DNA from: Alteromonas genovensis
GTDB lineage: Bacteria; Pseudomonadota; Gammaproteobacteria; Enterobacterales; Alteromonadaceae
Length of the DNA stretch: 64,000 bases
Reading direction: 5' to 3'
NCBI RefSeq assembly: GCF_010500895.1
Contig: NZ_JAAAWO010000004.1
Coordinates: forward strand, 124,001-188,000
Below, piece by piece: positions 25,422 to 35,516 of the stretch; position 1 is the stretch's first letter; the number at the start of each line of letters is the position of its first letter. The notes beneath the pieces were generated by a model. It searched no databases. It saw nothing but the letters and a program-made list of their open reading frames with translations, and was not told the origin of the DNA. The position numbers were made by a program, and so were the translations under genes.

Positions 25422-27254
25422 TTACTCTACCGTAACCGATTTTGCTAAATTACGAGGCTGATCCACATCCGTGCCTTTTATTAACGCAACATAATAAGAA
25501 AGCAGCTGTAAAGGCAACGTGTAAATGATAGGTGCTATTGGGCCGTCGCAGTGAGGTACATTAATTACACGCATCGACTCATCACCTTCAAAGGCAGCGT
25601 CTTTATCGGCAAATACATACATAATACCGCCGCGAGCACGCACTTCTTCTACGTTCGATTTAAGCTTCTCTAGCAGCTCATTGTTTGGTGCAACCACAAT
25701 TACTGGCATTTCGTCATCGATAAGGGCGAGCGGACCGTGTTTTAATTCACCGGATGCATAAGCCTCTGCGTGAATATACGAAATTTCTTTAAGCTTTAAC
25801 GCCCCTTCCATTGCAATAGGGTATTGGTCGCCGCGGCCTAAGAATAGGCTGTGGTTTTTATCTGCAAACTCTTCTGCTAAGTCTTCGATACCGTTGGTAA
25901 TAGCCAGCGTTTCTTCTAGCTTGGCAGGCAAGCTGTGAAGGGCTGCAACAATGCCGCTCTCATCACTTTCTAGCATGCCGTTTTCTTTACCTAGCGCTAG
26001 GGTTAGCATTAAAAATGCCGTTAGCTGTGTGGTGAAAGCTTTGGTGGATGCCACGCCTATTTCTGCACCTGCGCGGGTCATAAAGGCTAAGTCAGATTCA
26101 CGGACTAGCGACGAACCAGGCACATTACAAATAGTGAGGCTGGCCATATAACCTGCTTCTTTCGCTAGACGCAGCGCTGCAAGGGTATCGGCAGTTTCGC
26201 CCGATTGAGAAATAGTAATTAGTAAACTATTTGGGTGTACTACCGATTTGCGATAGCGAAACTCTGACGCAATTTCTACATTACACGATACGTTCGCGTA
26301 TTGTTCTAGCCAGTAGCGCGCTGTCATACCAGCGTGATAACTCGTACCACAGGCAATAATTTGCACGTGTTTTACTTGCTTGAAAATAGCATCTGCACCT
26401 TCGCCAAACACGTCAGGCGCTAACCCCGTCTCGGTAATGCGCTGCTGAAGCGCGTTTCGCACTACGGTGGGCTGCTCGTGAATTTCTTTAAGCATGTAGT
26501 GACGGTAACCGCCTTTATCACCCGCATCGTGCTCAATATTAGATTCTACAACTTCACGCTCTACTGGCGCGCCATGTTTATCAAAAATATCTACCGTGCG
26601 GCGAGTAATTTCAGCAACATCACCTTCCTCTAGGAAAATAAAGCGGCGGGTAACCGGTAACAAGGCCATTTGATCAGAAGCTATAAAGTTTTCACCTAGG
26701 CCAAGCCCAATAACAAGAGGGCTTCCCGAGCGTGCTACTACTACACGGCTAGGATCTTCTTTGTCCATAATAACCGTGCCGTATGCACCGTGAAATGTGT
26801 TCACCGCACTTTGTACAGCAGTTAATAAATTCTTACCCGATTTTAGTTCTTCATGAACCGTGTGTGCGATTGTTTCTGTGTCGGTATCACTGGTAAAGCG
26901 ATAGCCCTTTTCGGTTAACTGATTACGAAGGGTAACGTAGTTTTCGATAATGCCGTTATGCACAACGGCAACCCTTTCGCTAGAAAAGTGAGGGTGAGCG
27001 TTCGCTTCTGTTACACCACCATGAGTAGCCCAGCGTGTATGCGCAATACCCGTGCTGCCAAGTGCTTCACTATTAGCTACAGCATCGGCTAATTCTTGAA
27101 CTTTACCGGTGCGGCGAATGCGCGTTAGGTTTCCATCGCTTTGCAGTAATGCAACGCCTGCCGAGTCATACCCGCGATACTCAAGGCGTTTTAGCCCTTC
27201 TAACAGAATTTCAACTACATTACGTTCGGCAACAGCGCCAACAATTCCACACAT
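25422..27254 (-). CDS. glmS: Glutamine--fructose-6-phosphate aminotransferase
   Basis: 610 residues. It begins [12 protein letters not shown], so Cys2 is the N-terminal nucleophile of the glutaminase domain (about 2-230, with [11 protein letters not shown] and HNGIIENY). Two SIS isomerase domains follow, with [23 protein letters not shown] and [20 protein letters not shown], and the C-terminus [13 protein letters not shown] is invariant in GlmS. It makes glucosamine-6-phosphate, the first step to UDP-GlcNAc. Its ATG lies two bases after the DeoR regulator stop, so the two are co-transcribed. The partner glmU lies 3.5 kb upstream on the same strand. Confidence 0.98.
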   Translation of the reverse strand: MCGIVGAVAERNVVEILLEGLKRLEYRGYDSAGVALLQSDGNLTRIRRTGKVQELADAVANSEALGSTGIAHTRWATHGGVTEANAHPHFSSERVAVVHNGIIENYVTLRNQLTEKGYRFTSDTDTETIAHTVHEELKSGKNLLTAVQSAVNTFHGAYGTVIMDKEDPSRVVVARSGSPLVIGLGLGENFIASDQMALLPVTRRFIFLEEGDVAEITRRTVDIFDKHGAPVEREVVESNIEHDAGDKGGYRHYMLKEIHEQPTVVRNALQQRITETGLAPDVFGEGADAIFKQVKHVQIIACGTSYHAGMTARYWLEQYANVSCNVEIASEFRYRKSVVHPNSLLITISQSGETADTLAALRLAKEAGYMASLTICNVPGSSLVRESDLAFMTRAGAEIGVASTKAFTTQLTAFLMLTLALGKENGMLESDESGIVAALHSLPAKLEETLAITNGIEDLAEEFADKNHSLFLGRGDQYPIAMEGALKLKEISYIHAEAYASGELKHGPLALIDDEMPVIVVAPNNELLEKLKSNVEEVRARGGIMYVFADKDAAFEGDESMRVINVPHCDGPIAPIIYTLPLQLLSYYVALIKGTDVDQPRNLAKSVTVE

Positions 27255-27256
27255 GC

Positions 27257-28105
27257 TTATTCTCCATTAAGCGTGGCGACGATTACCGTCACGCCCTTAT
27301 TTTCAATATTCGTTTTATCAGAATCACTAATGGTGTCATCGGTGATTAACACAGAAATTTTGTTCCAGCCCAGCTCGAGGTTAGGCATTTTATGCAATAG
27401 TTTTTTTGCACTGGCCATTACCACCACTTTTGAGGCGGCATTGGCCATTGCGCGGGTGACTCCCGTTAACTCATTAAAGGTGGTGGTGCCTCTTTCAACG
27501 TCAATACCAGCGGCGCCAATGAACGCAATATCAAAACTATAGGCACTAACTAGCTGTTCAGCCATAGAGCCCTGAAATGACTGAGACAGGGCGTCCCATG
27601 TACCACCAGCCATTAGTACCGTTGGCTCGGTGTCGCACTGGGTTAAATAGTTGGCTGTGGATAGCGTATTTGTCATTACCACTAGGTCATCCACAGTGGA
27701 TAGAAAAGGTAAAATGGCAGAAGTAGTAGAGCCGCAGTCAATCACCAGCTTGCTACCTGGCGTGACTAAATTGGCCGCGCACTGTCCGATGGCGTTCGAC
27801 AGCTCACTACTGGCTAGTGATGATCCTTCTGTTTTAAAAGAGGTAGAAGGCAAAGAGGTGGTGGAAGTAACAGAAGACATTTCTGCAGAGTTATTATTAG
27901 CAGCACGTGATGAAGCAGCAGGCACAGCGCCGCCAAACTGCCTAATTAGCGCACCTTGTGCTGCTAATGCAGTTAAGTCTTTCCTTATAGTAACTTCAGA
28001 CGCGTTAAATTGGCTGGCTAGCGTTTCTACACGTGTATGGCCATTGTCATTAACCCATTCCACTATGCGTTTGCGACGCTCATCAACCGAATGACTGCTC
28101 TTCAA
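27257..28105 (-). CDS. DeoR-family transcriptional regulator of the glmS operon
   Basis: 282 residues. The N-terminal DeoR helix-turn-helix is clear ([20 protein letters not shown], then [20 protein letters not shown] and the RQFGGAV wing). The C-terminal sugar-phosphate sensor has [10 protein letters not shown] and [14 protein letters not shown]. Between them (about residues 63-98) is an unusual Ser/Thr/Ala-rich linker longer than in typical family members. It precedes glmS by two bases, so it probably senses an amino-sugar phosphate and controls this operon. CTTTC/GAAAG inverted repeats lie upstream. Confidence 0.9.
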   Translation of the reverse strand: MKSSHSVDERRKRIVEWVNDNGHTRVETLASQFNASEVTIRKDLTALAAQGALIRQFGGAVPAASSRAANNNSAEMSSVTSTTSLPSTSFKTEGSSLASSELSNAIGQCAANLVTPGSKLVIDCGSTTSAILPFLSTVDDLVVMTNTLSTANYLTQCDTEPTVLMAGGTWDALSQSFQGSMAEQLVSAYSFDIAFIGAAGIDVERGTTTFNELTGVTRAMANAASKVVVMASAKKLLHKMPNLELGWNKISVLITDDTISDSDKTNIENKGVTVIVATLNGE

Positions 28106-28225
28106 CTTGAACTACTTCTTTAAATACGGCGTTTCAGCTTTCACATTCGTATACAGCTTTGTTGGGGCATAGTGTATTTGCCATACCTGAAAAAGACTGA
28201 TTTTAAACATGAGAAACGCCCATAA

Positions 28226-28240
28226 CTTTCAAAACGAAAG
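28226..28240. promoter_or_regulatory. Candidate DeoR operator
   Basis: CTTTCAAAACGAAAG is an inverted repeat of five-base arms around a five-base spacer, about 120 bases upstream of the DeoR-glmS operon. A further GAAAG half-site follows at about 28257-28261. DeoR/GlpR-type proteins favour TTTC/GAAA half-sites, so autoregulation is plausible. Confidence 0.5.
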
Positions 28241-28300
28241 CTATGAATTACAATTTGAAAGAATCGTAAGGTATTATGAAAGCTGGTTCAAGTACTTTGC

Positions 28301-29326
28301 TTAATTTAACAGCAACTTTCTTTCTTCTTGACTCGCTTTCAGTGCTGTTTCTATAATGTTGATCACTTCAACAACGCTGGCTGCATCGGCAGGTGAGTCG
28401 GTATCGCCTTTAATCGCAAGTGCTAATTGTTCAAAAAAGGCCAAATATTCTCCGCGACGGGTTTCAATTACCTCAGTCATATCTTCATTTGAAAGTAGGC
28501 CGTGTTCGCTTTCAGGCGTGACTGCCCAGCTTTCACTTGCAAGGCTCATATTCGCCCGTAACTGATTTTCTTGCGGGTCTAGGTGAAACTTTCGAAAGCT
28601 TGCTTTCGTTCCCTGTAAATCAAAGCGAAGTGTTGCACCACCTTGAAATGCTGAACTGCCAAGGTTTACAACCTTGTCGGTATAATGAAGGGCAAGGTCA
28701 AAAGTATCGTCTGACTGCCCACCATCTCGCAGCGTTAGTACGCTGGCCGATACCGCTGTAGGCTTGCCGAAAAGCTGAAGTGCTTGGTCGATAAGGTGTG
28801 GCCCTAAATCCCAAAAGATACCGCTTCCCGGACCGGCATTCTCTCGCCAACGATTTCGGGGCACAGGTCGAAAACGGTCGAAGCGACTTTCAAAGCGCTT
28901 AATATCACCAAGCTTACTTTGCTCAATAAGCTGCTTTAAGGTGAGAAAATCGCCATCAAAACGCCGATTGTGAAACACGCATAATTGTTTCTTTTTCGCA
29001 TGCGCCACATCAACTAGGTGCTTTGCATCGGCTACGCTAAGGGTAAAAGGTTTCTCTACTAACACATGGCTGTTGTGCTCAAGTGCGAGTAAAGACTGTG
29101 ACGCATGTAAATGATTAGGCGTAGTTATTACCACCAAATCAAATTGCCTGCTGTTTAGCGCTTCCTCTAACGAGGAGTACACCACAGCGCTAGGAAGCGC
29201 AGTTTTCACCTCATCCGGCTTTGAAGACACAACGCCCTCAATTGCAAAGTCAGAAAGGTGTTGAAGAAAGGGCAGATGAAACGTGTTAGCCGAAAAACCA
29301 AACCCAACTAATAGCGTGGTGATCAT
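28301..29326 (-). CDS. Gfo/Idh/MocA-family oxidoreductase
   Basis: 341 residues. The N-terminal Rossmann fold starts TTLLVGFGFSANTFHLPF and continues with VVITTPNHLHASQSLLAL and the catalytic-site segment VLVEKPFTLS with the conserved EKP. The C-terminal dimerisation domain has NRRFDGDFLTLKQL and FWDLGPHLIDQAL, with the His used in catalysis. It resembles the YdgJ/YhhX branch. These are NAD(P)-dependent sugar or inositol dehydrogenases; the substrate is unknown. It lies 24 bases after glmU and about 200 bases before the DeoR-glmS pair, all on one strand, which suggests amino-sugar or related metabolism. Confidence 0.9.
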   Translation of the reverse strand: MITTLLVGFGFSANTFHLPFLQHLSDFAIEGVVSSKPDEVKTALPSAVVYSSLEEALNSRQFDLVVITTPNHLHASQSLLALEHNSHVLVEKPFTLSVADAKHLVDVAHAKKKQLCVFHNRRFDGDFLTLKQLIEQSKLGDIKRFESRFDRFRPVPRNRWRENAGPGSGIFWDLGPHLIDQALQLFGKPTAVSASVLTLRDGGQSDDTFDLALHYTDKVVNLGSSAFQGGATLRFDLQGTKASFRKFHLDPQENQLRANMSLASESWAVTPESEHGLLSNEDMTEVIETRRGEYLAFFEQLALAIKGDTDSPADAASVVEVINIIETALKASQEERKLLLN

Positions 29327-29350
29327 AGCAACTCCTAAAGCCCTTCTATT

Positions 29351-30709
29351 TTATTTTTTGGTGGGGCGTGGCCAGTTAGCTATGTTGCGCTGCTTGCCAC
29401 GGGCGACAGCGAGGGCACTGTCGTCAACTGCCGATGTGATTACTGAGCCGGCGCCTACGGTTGCGTTATCGCCTACGTTTACTGGCGCTACAAGTGATGA
29501 GTTAGAGCCGATAAATGCGTTCTCACCAATAATGGTTTTCGATTTATTTACGCCATCGTAGTTACAGGTAATGGTGCCCGCACCAATATTTGCATTAGCA
29601 CCAACCTCGGCATCGCCAAGGTAAGTAAGATGGTTTGCTTTTGCACCTTCGCCTAATACTGTCTTTTTCATTTCCACAAAGTTGCCAACTTTGGCGTTTC
29701 TGTGCATAACCGCACCAGGGCGTAAGCGCGCATAAGGCCCTACCACACAGGCTTCGCCTACATTTGCCTGTTCGATGATAGAGTTGGCTTCGATAACAGC
29801 GTTATCTGCAATGTGGCAGTCGCGTAATATGCTATTTGCGCCAATAGACACGTTGTTACCTAAGGTTACATTACCTTCCACAATAACGTTTACGTCGATA
29901 ATAACGTCGCTTCCAGCTGCTAACGTGCCGCGCATATCAAAGCGTGCTGGGTCTAACAGCGTAACACCGTCAGTCATTAGCTGCTGCGCCTGACGAGCCT
30001 GCAAGGCGCGCTCAAGGTTAGACAGTTGAATGCGGTTGTTTACCCCTTCAACTTCAACCGCCGACGCTGGCTGAGCAGATTGGATACGCTTTCCTTCTGA
30101 GGCCGCCATAGCGATAACATCAGTAAGGTAATACTCGCCTTGGGCATTGTCGTTACTTAAGTTGTGTAACCAACGCTTAAGATCAGCCCCAGACATCATC
30201 ATCATGCCGGTATTAATCTCTTTGATGGCGCGCTGCTCGTCAGAGGCATCTTTATGCTCAACAATTTGAGTGATGTTGTCGTTTTCTCTCACAATTCGGC
30301 CCATGCCTGTGGGGTCGTCCAATTCAACGGTAAGTAAGGCTAAATCACAGCTGGCTTTTACCGCTTTTAACGCATCTAGGGTTTCTTCTCTAATAAGCGG
30401 GGCGTCGCCTACCAGCACCAAAACATCTTCATTGTCTTTTATATGAGGGGCGGCTTGTTGAACTGCATGGCCTGTTCCTAGCTGCTCAGACTGAAGGCAC
30501 CAGTTTAGGTTGTCTTCAACAATGGTCTGTTGCAGCAAGTCACCGCCGTGGCCGTAAACAAGGTGGATGTTGTCTGCACCTAACGACTTCACCGTATTGA
30601 TAATGCGCTGAACCATTGGAACGCCACCTACTTTATGAAGTACCTTTGGAAGCGAAGATTTCATGCGAGTACCTTTACCCGCTGCTAAAACAACCACTGA
30701 AAAAGCCAT
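29351..30709 (-). CDS. glmU: Bifunctional UDP-N-acetylglucosamine pyrophosphorylase/GlcN-1-P acetyltransferase
   Basis: 452 residues, the normal length. The N-terminal uridyltransferase domain has the nucleotide loop [20 protein letters not shown] and [10 protein letters not shown]. The C-terminal half is a left-handed beta helix of hexapeptide repeats (for example [20 protein letters not shown] in part), with the acetyl-CoA site residues in GNFVEMKK and [11 protein letters not shown]. It converts glucosamine-1-phosphate to UDP-GlcNAc for peptidoglycan and lipopolysaccharide. It is first in a minus-strand series glmU, oxidoreductase, DeoR, glmS. The atp operon that often precedes glmU is not adjacent. 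Confidence 0.98.
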   Translation of the reverse strand: MAFSVVVLAAGKGTRMKSSLPKVLHKVGGVPMVQRIINTVKSLGADNIHLVYGHGGDLLQQTIVEDNLNWCLQSEQLGTGHAVQQAAPHIKDNEDVLVLVGDAPLIREETLDALKAVKASCDLALLTVELDDPTGMGRIVRENDNITQIVEHKDASDEQRAIKEINTGMMMMSGADLKRWLHNLSNDNAQGEYYLTDVIAMAASEGKRIQSAQPASAVEVEGVNNRIQLSNLERALQARQAQQLMTDGVTLLDPARFDMRGTLAAGSDVIIDVNVIVEGNVTLGNNVSIGANSILRDCHIADNAVIEANSIIEQANVGEACVVGPYARLRPGAVMHRNAKVGNFVEMKKTVLGEGAKANHLTYLGDAEVGANANIGAGTITCNYDGVNKSKTIIGENAFIGSNSSLVAPVNVGDNATVGAGSVITSAVDDSALAVARGKQRNIANWPRPTKK

Positions 30710-30951
30710 ACAATCCCTTTATTGTGTAAACATAGTTTTTATCTGCACATAGTGTAACTAAGCATTGATGAGATGTCAGCGGATGAATGCGGTCTGCCGC
30801 GGTTTAAATACTCCCACTACCTGCCTGTTTGTTTTCTAGTTAGTCTTTTAGGCTAAACTTGAGGTGAACGTGCTAGTAGTTCATATTTGCAACAGGTATA
30901 CTTTCCTGTGGAAAATTTCAGTTCAGCCAGGCAAGGGAGCATGCGCAGTCT

Positions 30952-32373
30952 GTGAACACATTTAGAACCTTACATAGAAGCATATTGATGCTTTTTGCAG
31001 TCGTTGTGGTAGCGATTGTAACTTTAGTGCACTTTAGCATTTCGAAAATAGTAGCAGAGCAAAGCCGCGCACAGCAGCAATCACTTTCACCCGCTATATC
31101 GCTTATTGTAGAACAGCTACTCAAACCCCTGCATATTTCCGATGCCCTTGGTCACTCAACAGAGCTTGTGGATTTACTCAATCAAGATTCAGTAGATAGC
31201 AACGCTGCATTTAGCACCTTACAAAGACTTGAAGAAGAGTTTGGCCTGTCGTTTTTCATTGCCAGCGAGAAAGACAGAAAACAATATAATGCTGACGGCA
31301 CCATCATTAATCTGATTGAAGGTGAAGTAAGCTGGTATTTTAAGTACCGCGATTTCCCTGCTGATGCAGTGGCCGATATTGGTAAGTGGGAAGACACCCA
31401 TCTGTACATCGACATTAAAATTCACAATAAAGAAGGCGAATTTCTTGGCTTTTTTGGCGTAGGTAAAAGCTTGCGCAGCTTTTTAGAAATATTTGATTCT
31501 TACAAACAAGAATACGGCTACGACTTCTTATTCGTCGATAAAGAGGGCGACATTATGCTGTCTTCTGATCCAGCGTTAGTTGCCACCTACTCAGACTTTA
31601 CTAATCTGTCTGAATTACCTTGGTACGCAAGCCTGCCGCTTTCCATTCAAAATGAGCAAGCGCTTAACAACAAGCTAGTTACCATTAATGAAAAAGACTT
31701 TTTAATTGCAGAGGTAAAGCTGAATCAGTTTGGCTGGACGGTATTTTTATTAAGCCCCCTAGAAGACAGACAGGCTGAGATTTCACAAGCCTTTATATTT
31801 AGCGTAGTGACACTGCTTGTGGTTGTGTTTTCTCTATTTTTATTGATATACAACTTATTGTATTACTTTAGAAAAGATATGCAGCCAGACCTGATTGTTC
31901 GCCAAACAAACCGCCTTCCTGAAAAGGACAGTTTACAGCTTATTTACAAAAGCCTATTGGCAGAGCACGGCTCGCTAAGCGTTGTAGTGGTAAACGTAGA
32001 TGAGATGACAACCATTGTTGATGCGCATGGTCGCAACACCGGTGATGATATTTTAGATAAAGTAGCGATTTATTTATCAGAAAAACTGCGAGACCAAGAC
32101 GTATTAGGGCGCTGGAGCAGCGACGAGTTTATTATCTTTTTGCCACAAACAGGGCCTCATGTGGCTTTAGAACTGGCACAAAACCTACGTCATGGTGTGG
32201 CAACACTGCCACCACTTACCGAATACCCAGATATTCAGATTACGGCATCGTTTGGTATTTCGTATACCGCCTCAGTTCGGCCATTACGAGAAGTTACCGC
32301 CCATGCGGAAGACGCCCTGTATCAAGCTAAGCGAGATGGTAGCAACCTAGTGCGTATGCAGTTAATAGACTAG
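30952..32373 (+). CDS. GGDEF-domain sensor with degenerate SSDEF signature
   Basis: 473 residues. One membrane helix near the start (LMLFAVVVVAIVTLVHF), a dCache-like periplasmic domain to about residue 280 with YGYDFLFVDKEGDIMLSS, a second helix (FIFSVVTLLVVVFSLFLLIY) and a C-terminal GGDEF fold. The active-site loop reads RWSSDEF with Ser389-Ser390 in place of the two glycines. The start of the fold and the final YQAKRDGSN are typical. The glycine change usually lowers or abolishes cyclase activity, so it may be a c-di-GMP or GTP binder. The start is GTG, with GGGAG rather far upstream (12 bases). Confidence 0.88.
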   Translation: MNTFRTLHRSILMLFAVVVVAIVTLVHFSISKIVAEQSRAQQQSLSPAISLIVEQLLKPLHISDALGHSTELVDLLNQDSVDSNAAFSTLQRLEEEFGLSFFIASEKDRKQYNADGTIINLIEGEVSWYFKYRDFPADAVADIGKWEDTHLYIDIKIHNKEGEFLGFFGVGKSLRSFLEIFDSYKQEYGYDFLFVDKEGDIMLSSDPALVATYSDFTNLSELPWYASLPLSIQNEQALNNKLVTINEKDFLIAEVKLNQFGWTVFLLSPLEDRQAEISQAFIFSVVTLLVVVFSLFLLIYNLLYYFRKDMQPDLIVRQTNRLPEKDSLQLIYKSLLAEHGSLSVVVVNVDEMTTIVDAHGRNTGDDILDKVAIYLSEKLRDQDVLGRWSSDEFIIFLPQTGPHVALELAQNLRHGVATLPPLTEYPDIQITASFGISYTASVRPLREVTAHAEDALYQAKRDGSNLVRMQLID

Positions 32374-32394
32374 GGCATTTAATTTGTGTTCTAC

Positions 32395-32428
32395 AAAAAG
32401 CAGCGTGCCGAAACACGCTGCTTTTTTA
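32395..32428. terminator. Bidirectional terminator
   Basis: AAAAAGCAGCGTG (32395-32407) pairs with CACGCTGCTTTTTT (32414-32427) across a six-base loop. It serves the convergent SSDEF and EamA genes. Confidence 0.92.
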
Positions 32429-32456
32429 TTGCTGTTTACTTCAGGGTGGAGCTAAA

Positions 32457-33347
32457 TCAGGCCGATTCAAGCTTCGACTTTTTGCTTCGCCTAGTTAACA
32501 CACCCGTAGTGAGTGCCACGCCAAGTAATATCATAATACCGCCAACGATGGTTTGCGCAGAAAGGTGTTCTTGCAGCAATAATATGCCCCAAATAATGCC
32601 AAATAACGGTACCAGATAGGCAACGGTAATCGCTTTTGCCGGCCCCACATCAGCAATCAGTTTAAAGTATAGGATGTACGCAATACCTGTTCCGCCAATA
32701 GCCAATGCCACCGCATTAATCCACGCATTATTACTTGGCATGGTAGCCGGCAGTGTAGCAAGGGCGAAGGGCGCTAACATAATGCTCGCAAAAGCCTGGC
32801 TGCCCGTCGCGACGGCAAGAGGCTTAACACCCTGCAGCCACTTTTTCATCATACTGGCAGCTATTCCGTAGCAGGTGGTAGCAAGCAGCGCGGTAAGAAT
32901 GGGAAAGAAGCTCAGTTCGCCCTCACCAAGCTTTTGCTGACTGATAACAGCCACGCCGACAAACCCAACCAGTAAACCTACAATGGCACTTTTTGTGAGC
33001 TTATCTCCTAGCCACAGCCAGGCAACAATGGCGCCGAACATGGGCGCAGTTGCATTTAAAATGGCGTTAACGCCAGCTTCTAAATGCAGGCTGCTGTAGT
33101 TAAAAAGCACAAATGGAATAGCGGTATTCACTAAGCCAACTAAGGCGATGGCAAACCAATGATGCTTAATTTGCGATAACCCACCCTTTAGTACCAGTAG
33201 CGGCAATAACACCGCGGTAGCGAGTAGCGTTCGAACCGCCACCAGCACATAAATACCAAATTCGGGAGCCGCCACTCGCATGAAGATAAACGAGCCGCCC
33301 CAAATACCGGCTAACACCACCAGTGCAATAACATCTCTCAATCCCAT
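32457..33347 (-). CDS. EamA/DMT-family transporter
   Basis: 296 residues with ten hydrophobic helices and two EamA repeats: VLAGIWGGSFIFMRVAAPEF in the first and a second half with AYLVPLFGIIWGILLLQEHL. These proteins are inner-membrane exporters or importers of small metabolites; the substrate cannot be read. It begins inside the last ten bases of ogt, so it is translationally coupled to the alkylation-repair genes. Whether it takes part in that response is unknown. Confidence 0.92.
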   Translation of the reverse strand: MGLRDVIALVVLAGIWGGSFIFMRVAAPEFGIYVLVAVRTLLATAVLLPLLVLKGGLSQIKHHWFAIALVGLVNTAIPFVLFNYSSLHLEAGVNAILNATAPMFGAIVAWLWLGDKLTKSAIVGLLVGFVGVAVISQQKLGEGELSFFPILTALLATTCYGIAASMMKKWLQGVKPLAVATGSQAFASIMLAPFALATLPATMPSNNAWINAVALAIGGTGIAYILYFKLIADVGPAKAITVAYLVPLFGIIWGILLLQEHLSAQTIVGGIMILLGVALTTGVLTRRSKKSKLESA

Positions 33348-33871
33348 AGTCCGCCTTGGGCTCCCTCTAAATTAAGTAAAAACTGCTTTCGCGCTAAACC
33401 ACCCGCATACCCTGTTAGCGTTTTATTGCTGCCAATAACTCGATGACAAGGTACTACAATGGCAATGGGGTTTTTCCCATTGGCAAGCCCTACCGCTCTT
33501 ACCGCTTTAGGGTTACCAATGTGTTTTGCAATGTCTAAGTAACTTACGGTTTGTCCATAAGGTATGCTTTGCAACGCTTTCCATACCGACGTTTGAAACT
33601 CTGTGCCCTTTACATCTATAGGCAAATCGAATTCGTGACGCGTTTTTGCAAAATAGGCCGATAGCTGAGAACAAGCTTCTTCGGTAATGCCATTAGGTAC
33701 GCCCTCTTTATCGATATATTTACCGCTGTCTTTTACGCTGTCCTTTACGTTAGGTTCAGGCTCACCAAACGCAATGCGGGTAACGCCAGTATTGCTTGCT
33801 GTCACCGTTACCACGCCTTGCTCTGTGGGTATCGATTGAGAAAAAACCTCTGATGCGGTGTCTGTATTCAC
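33338..33871 (-). CDS. ogt: Methylated-DNA--protein-cysteine methyltransferase
   Basis: 177 residues. The C-terminal half has FQTSVWKALQSIPYGQTVSY, the helix-turn-helix and arginine-finger region (PKAVRAVGLANGKNP), and the active site VVPCHRVIG whose Cys accepts the methyl or alkyl group from O6-alkylguanine. The N-terminal part is the usual less conserved domain with a KDSVKDSGKYIDKEG-type charged insert. It overlaps the Ada-AlkA gene by four bases and the EamA gene by ten, forming a tight repair operon. The enzyme is used once per repair event. Confidence 0.94.
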   Translation of the reverse strand: MNTDTASEVFSQSIPTEQGVVTVTASNTGVTRIAFGEPEPNVKDSVKDSGKYIDKEGVPNGITEEACSQLSAYFAKTRHEFDLPIDVKGTEFQTSVWKALQSIPYGQTVSYLDIAKHIGNPKAVRAVGLANGKNPIAIVVPCHRVIGSNKTLTGYAGGLARKQFLLNLEGAQGGLWD

Positions 33872-35442
33872 TGGCTTGGATCCTTTTTGACTCTGTTGGC
33901 GCTTTGTTTTCTGTCTGGTTTCGGTGCACTACTTTTATCCGGCTCAGGCGCGCCGCCTGCTTGAGGGAGCTGAGAGAGCTGCCAGAGCTGCAGCGTAAGA
34001 TAGCTTCTCCACGGCGCTGCATCACCTGCGCAAACGGGGTGACGCTTTGCCATTTTTTTCACAATAAGATCGCCTTCAAGATAAACATCGGGGTCTCGTT
34101 CGCCGCGCATCTTAATATAATCTACTGTCCACGGCCCAACACCTTTTACCGCCAGCATATCTTCATGGCCTGGATAGCGGCTTTGGGAGTGACTTGGAAA
34201 ATAAGTTTCAGAACAGCCCTCTGAAGAATTCGGCGAAGCGCTAGAAGACTGACTGCTAGAAAACAGCTGTGCAAAGCTTTTAATCGCATTTTTTCTGGCC
34301 TGGGGCATTCGCAAAAAAGAGAGATCGCTACTCGCTACCGCAGATGCTGAAGGAAAACTATAGCGAAGCTCATCGTCGCAGACATTGCTTTTGCCCAAAT
34401 GATGCACTAGCAAGGTCAGCTGGCCAATAGCCGCTTTTACGCTAACTTGCTGACCTACAATAGCTCGGCAACCGGCCTCAAACACGCTCCATGCACTTGG
34501 CAGTCTTAACCCTTCTACAAGCTGCGCCTTTATTAATCCTGCATTGAGTAAGCCGCGCTCAATAAGCATAGGATCCGCCTTTAAATCTAACATGGCTTTT
34601 ATGTTTTCAATTACCCGATAAAGTGGCGTTAAATCGCTCAATGTTATTGCTACTTCAAACCCGCCTTTGCGATCATTGTGTGTGGCGCAAAAATGCCCCT
34701 TCACGCCTTCAAATTCAAACCAGCGCTGATAGCTGCTCTCGGTCACTACTTCCATTGCAGCAACCGCACGGCCAGCTAAAAAATCTCTCACATAAGGCCA
34801 ATCGTAAGGAGGACGATAGGAAAGAAATAGCCGGATATTTTGGCCTAGCTCTTGAACGTGCTCTTGGCTAGTCTTTTTACTAGTGCGCCTAAGCCCTGAT
34901 GGCGATGTTTTACAGTACTGCTGAACAACTCTTTGCAGCTGACGCTGAGATGAAAAGCCACAGCTTATCGCTACATCAAGCAGAGGCAAGGTGGTTTGCT
35001 GTATAAGCTGCTTTGCAAATAGCGCCTGCTGCATTGTTTGAAATTGTTTTGGCGACAAACCAATAGCGTCGGTAAGCAATTTATTGGCATAGCGCTCGCT
35101 TATGCCAAGGCGAGATGCAATATGACTAATTGGCTGGGCTGGCATTTCAGATAATAACGACAGTGCGCGGCGCACCGTAGTGTCTATCCCTTCCCAAGCG
35201 GGAGATTGGGGCGCACTGTCAGGCCGACACCGCAAACATGGCCTGAACCCATCAGACATGGCTTGAGCCGCAAGACTGTAATAAGCCACGTTTTCTTCTT
35301 TCGGCAGCTTTGCAGGGCAAATAGGCCGGCAGAAGATTCCTGTTGTTTTCACCGCAACGAAAAAGCGACCATCAAATCGCGCATCTCTACTGCACCTCGC
35401 TGATGAATAGGCTTGTTGTTGTGCATTGTCTATTGCCGACAT
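33868..35442 (-). CDS. alkA: Ada N-terminal/AraC/AlkA fusion: DNA-3-methyladenine glycosylase II
   Basis: 524 residues with three parts. First, the Ada methylphosphotriester domain with zinc ligands Cys38, Cys42, Cys69 and Cys72, the same numbering as E. coli Ada (GIFCRPICPAK, RPCLRCRPD). Second, an AraC-type helix-turn-helix (about 90-195, DVAISCGFSSQRQLQRV). Third, an AlkA glycosylase (about 205-500) with the helix-hairpin-helix AVKGVGPWTVDYIKM and the catalytic Asp in VYLEGDLIVKK. It should both sense methylated backbone, activating the operon, and excise alkylated bases. The C-terminal tail after about residue 480 carries an xQL repeat and is basic and disordered. Confidence 0.93.
   Translation of the reverse strand: MSAIDNAQQQAYSSARCSRDARFDGRFFVAVKTTGIFCRPICPAKLPKEENVAYYSLAAQAMSDGFRPCLRCRPDSAPQSPAWEGIDTTVRRALSLLSEMPAQPISHIASRLGISERYANKLLTDAIGLSPKQFQTMQQALFAKQLIQQTTLPLLDVAISCGFSSQRQLQRVVQQYCKTSPSGLRRTSKKTSQEHVQELGQNIRLFLSYRPPYDWPYVRDFLAGRAVAAMEVVTESSYQRWFEFEGVKGHFCATHNDRKGGFEVAITLSDLTPLYRVIENIKAMLDLKADPMLIERGLLNAGLIKAQLVEGLRLPSAWSVFEAGCRAIVGQQVSVKAAIGQLTLLVHHLGKSNVCDDELRYSFPSASAVASSDLSFLRMPQARKNAIKSFAQLFSSSQSSSASPNSSEGCSETYFPSHSQSRYPGHEDMLAVKGVGPWTVDYIKMRGERDPDVYLEGDLIVKKMAKRHPVCAGDAAPWRSYLTLQLWQLSQLPQAGGAPEPDKSSAPKPDRKQSANRVKKDPSQ
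33966..33992. repeat. Three 9-bp units in the alkA 3' coding end
   Basis: GGAGCTGAG, AGAGCTGCC and AGAGCTGCA are adjacent and encode the tripeptides LQL, WQL and SQL (minus strand). They mark the start of the variable C-terminal tail. Confidence 0.6.
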
Positions 35443-35516
35443 TGAAACCTCTTACACATATCACTCGCGTTAAGCTTGCGTTGGCAATATTTGCCTTGGC
35501 CACACGCTTTTGCTTT

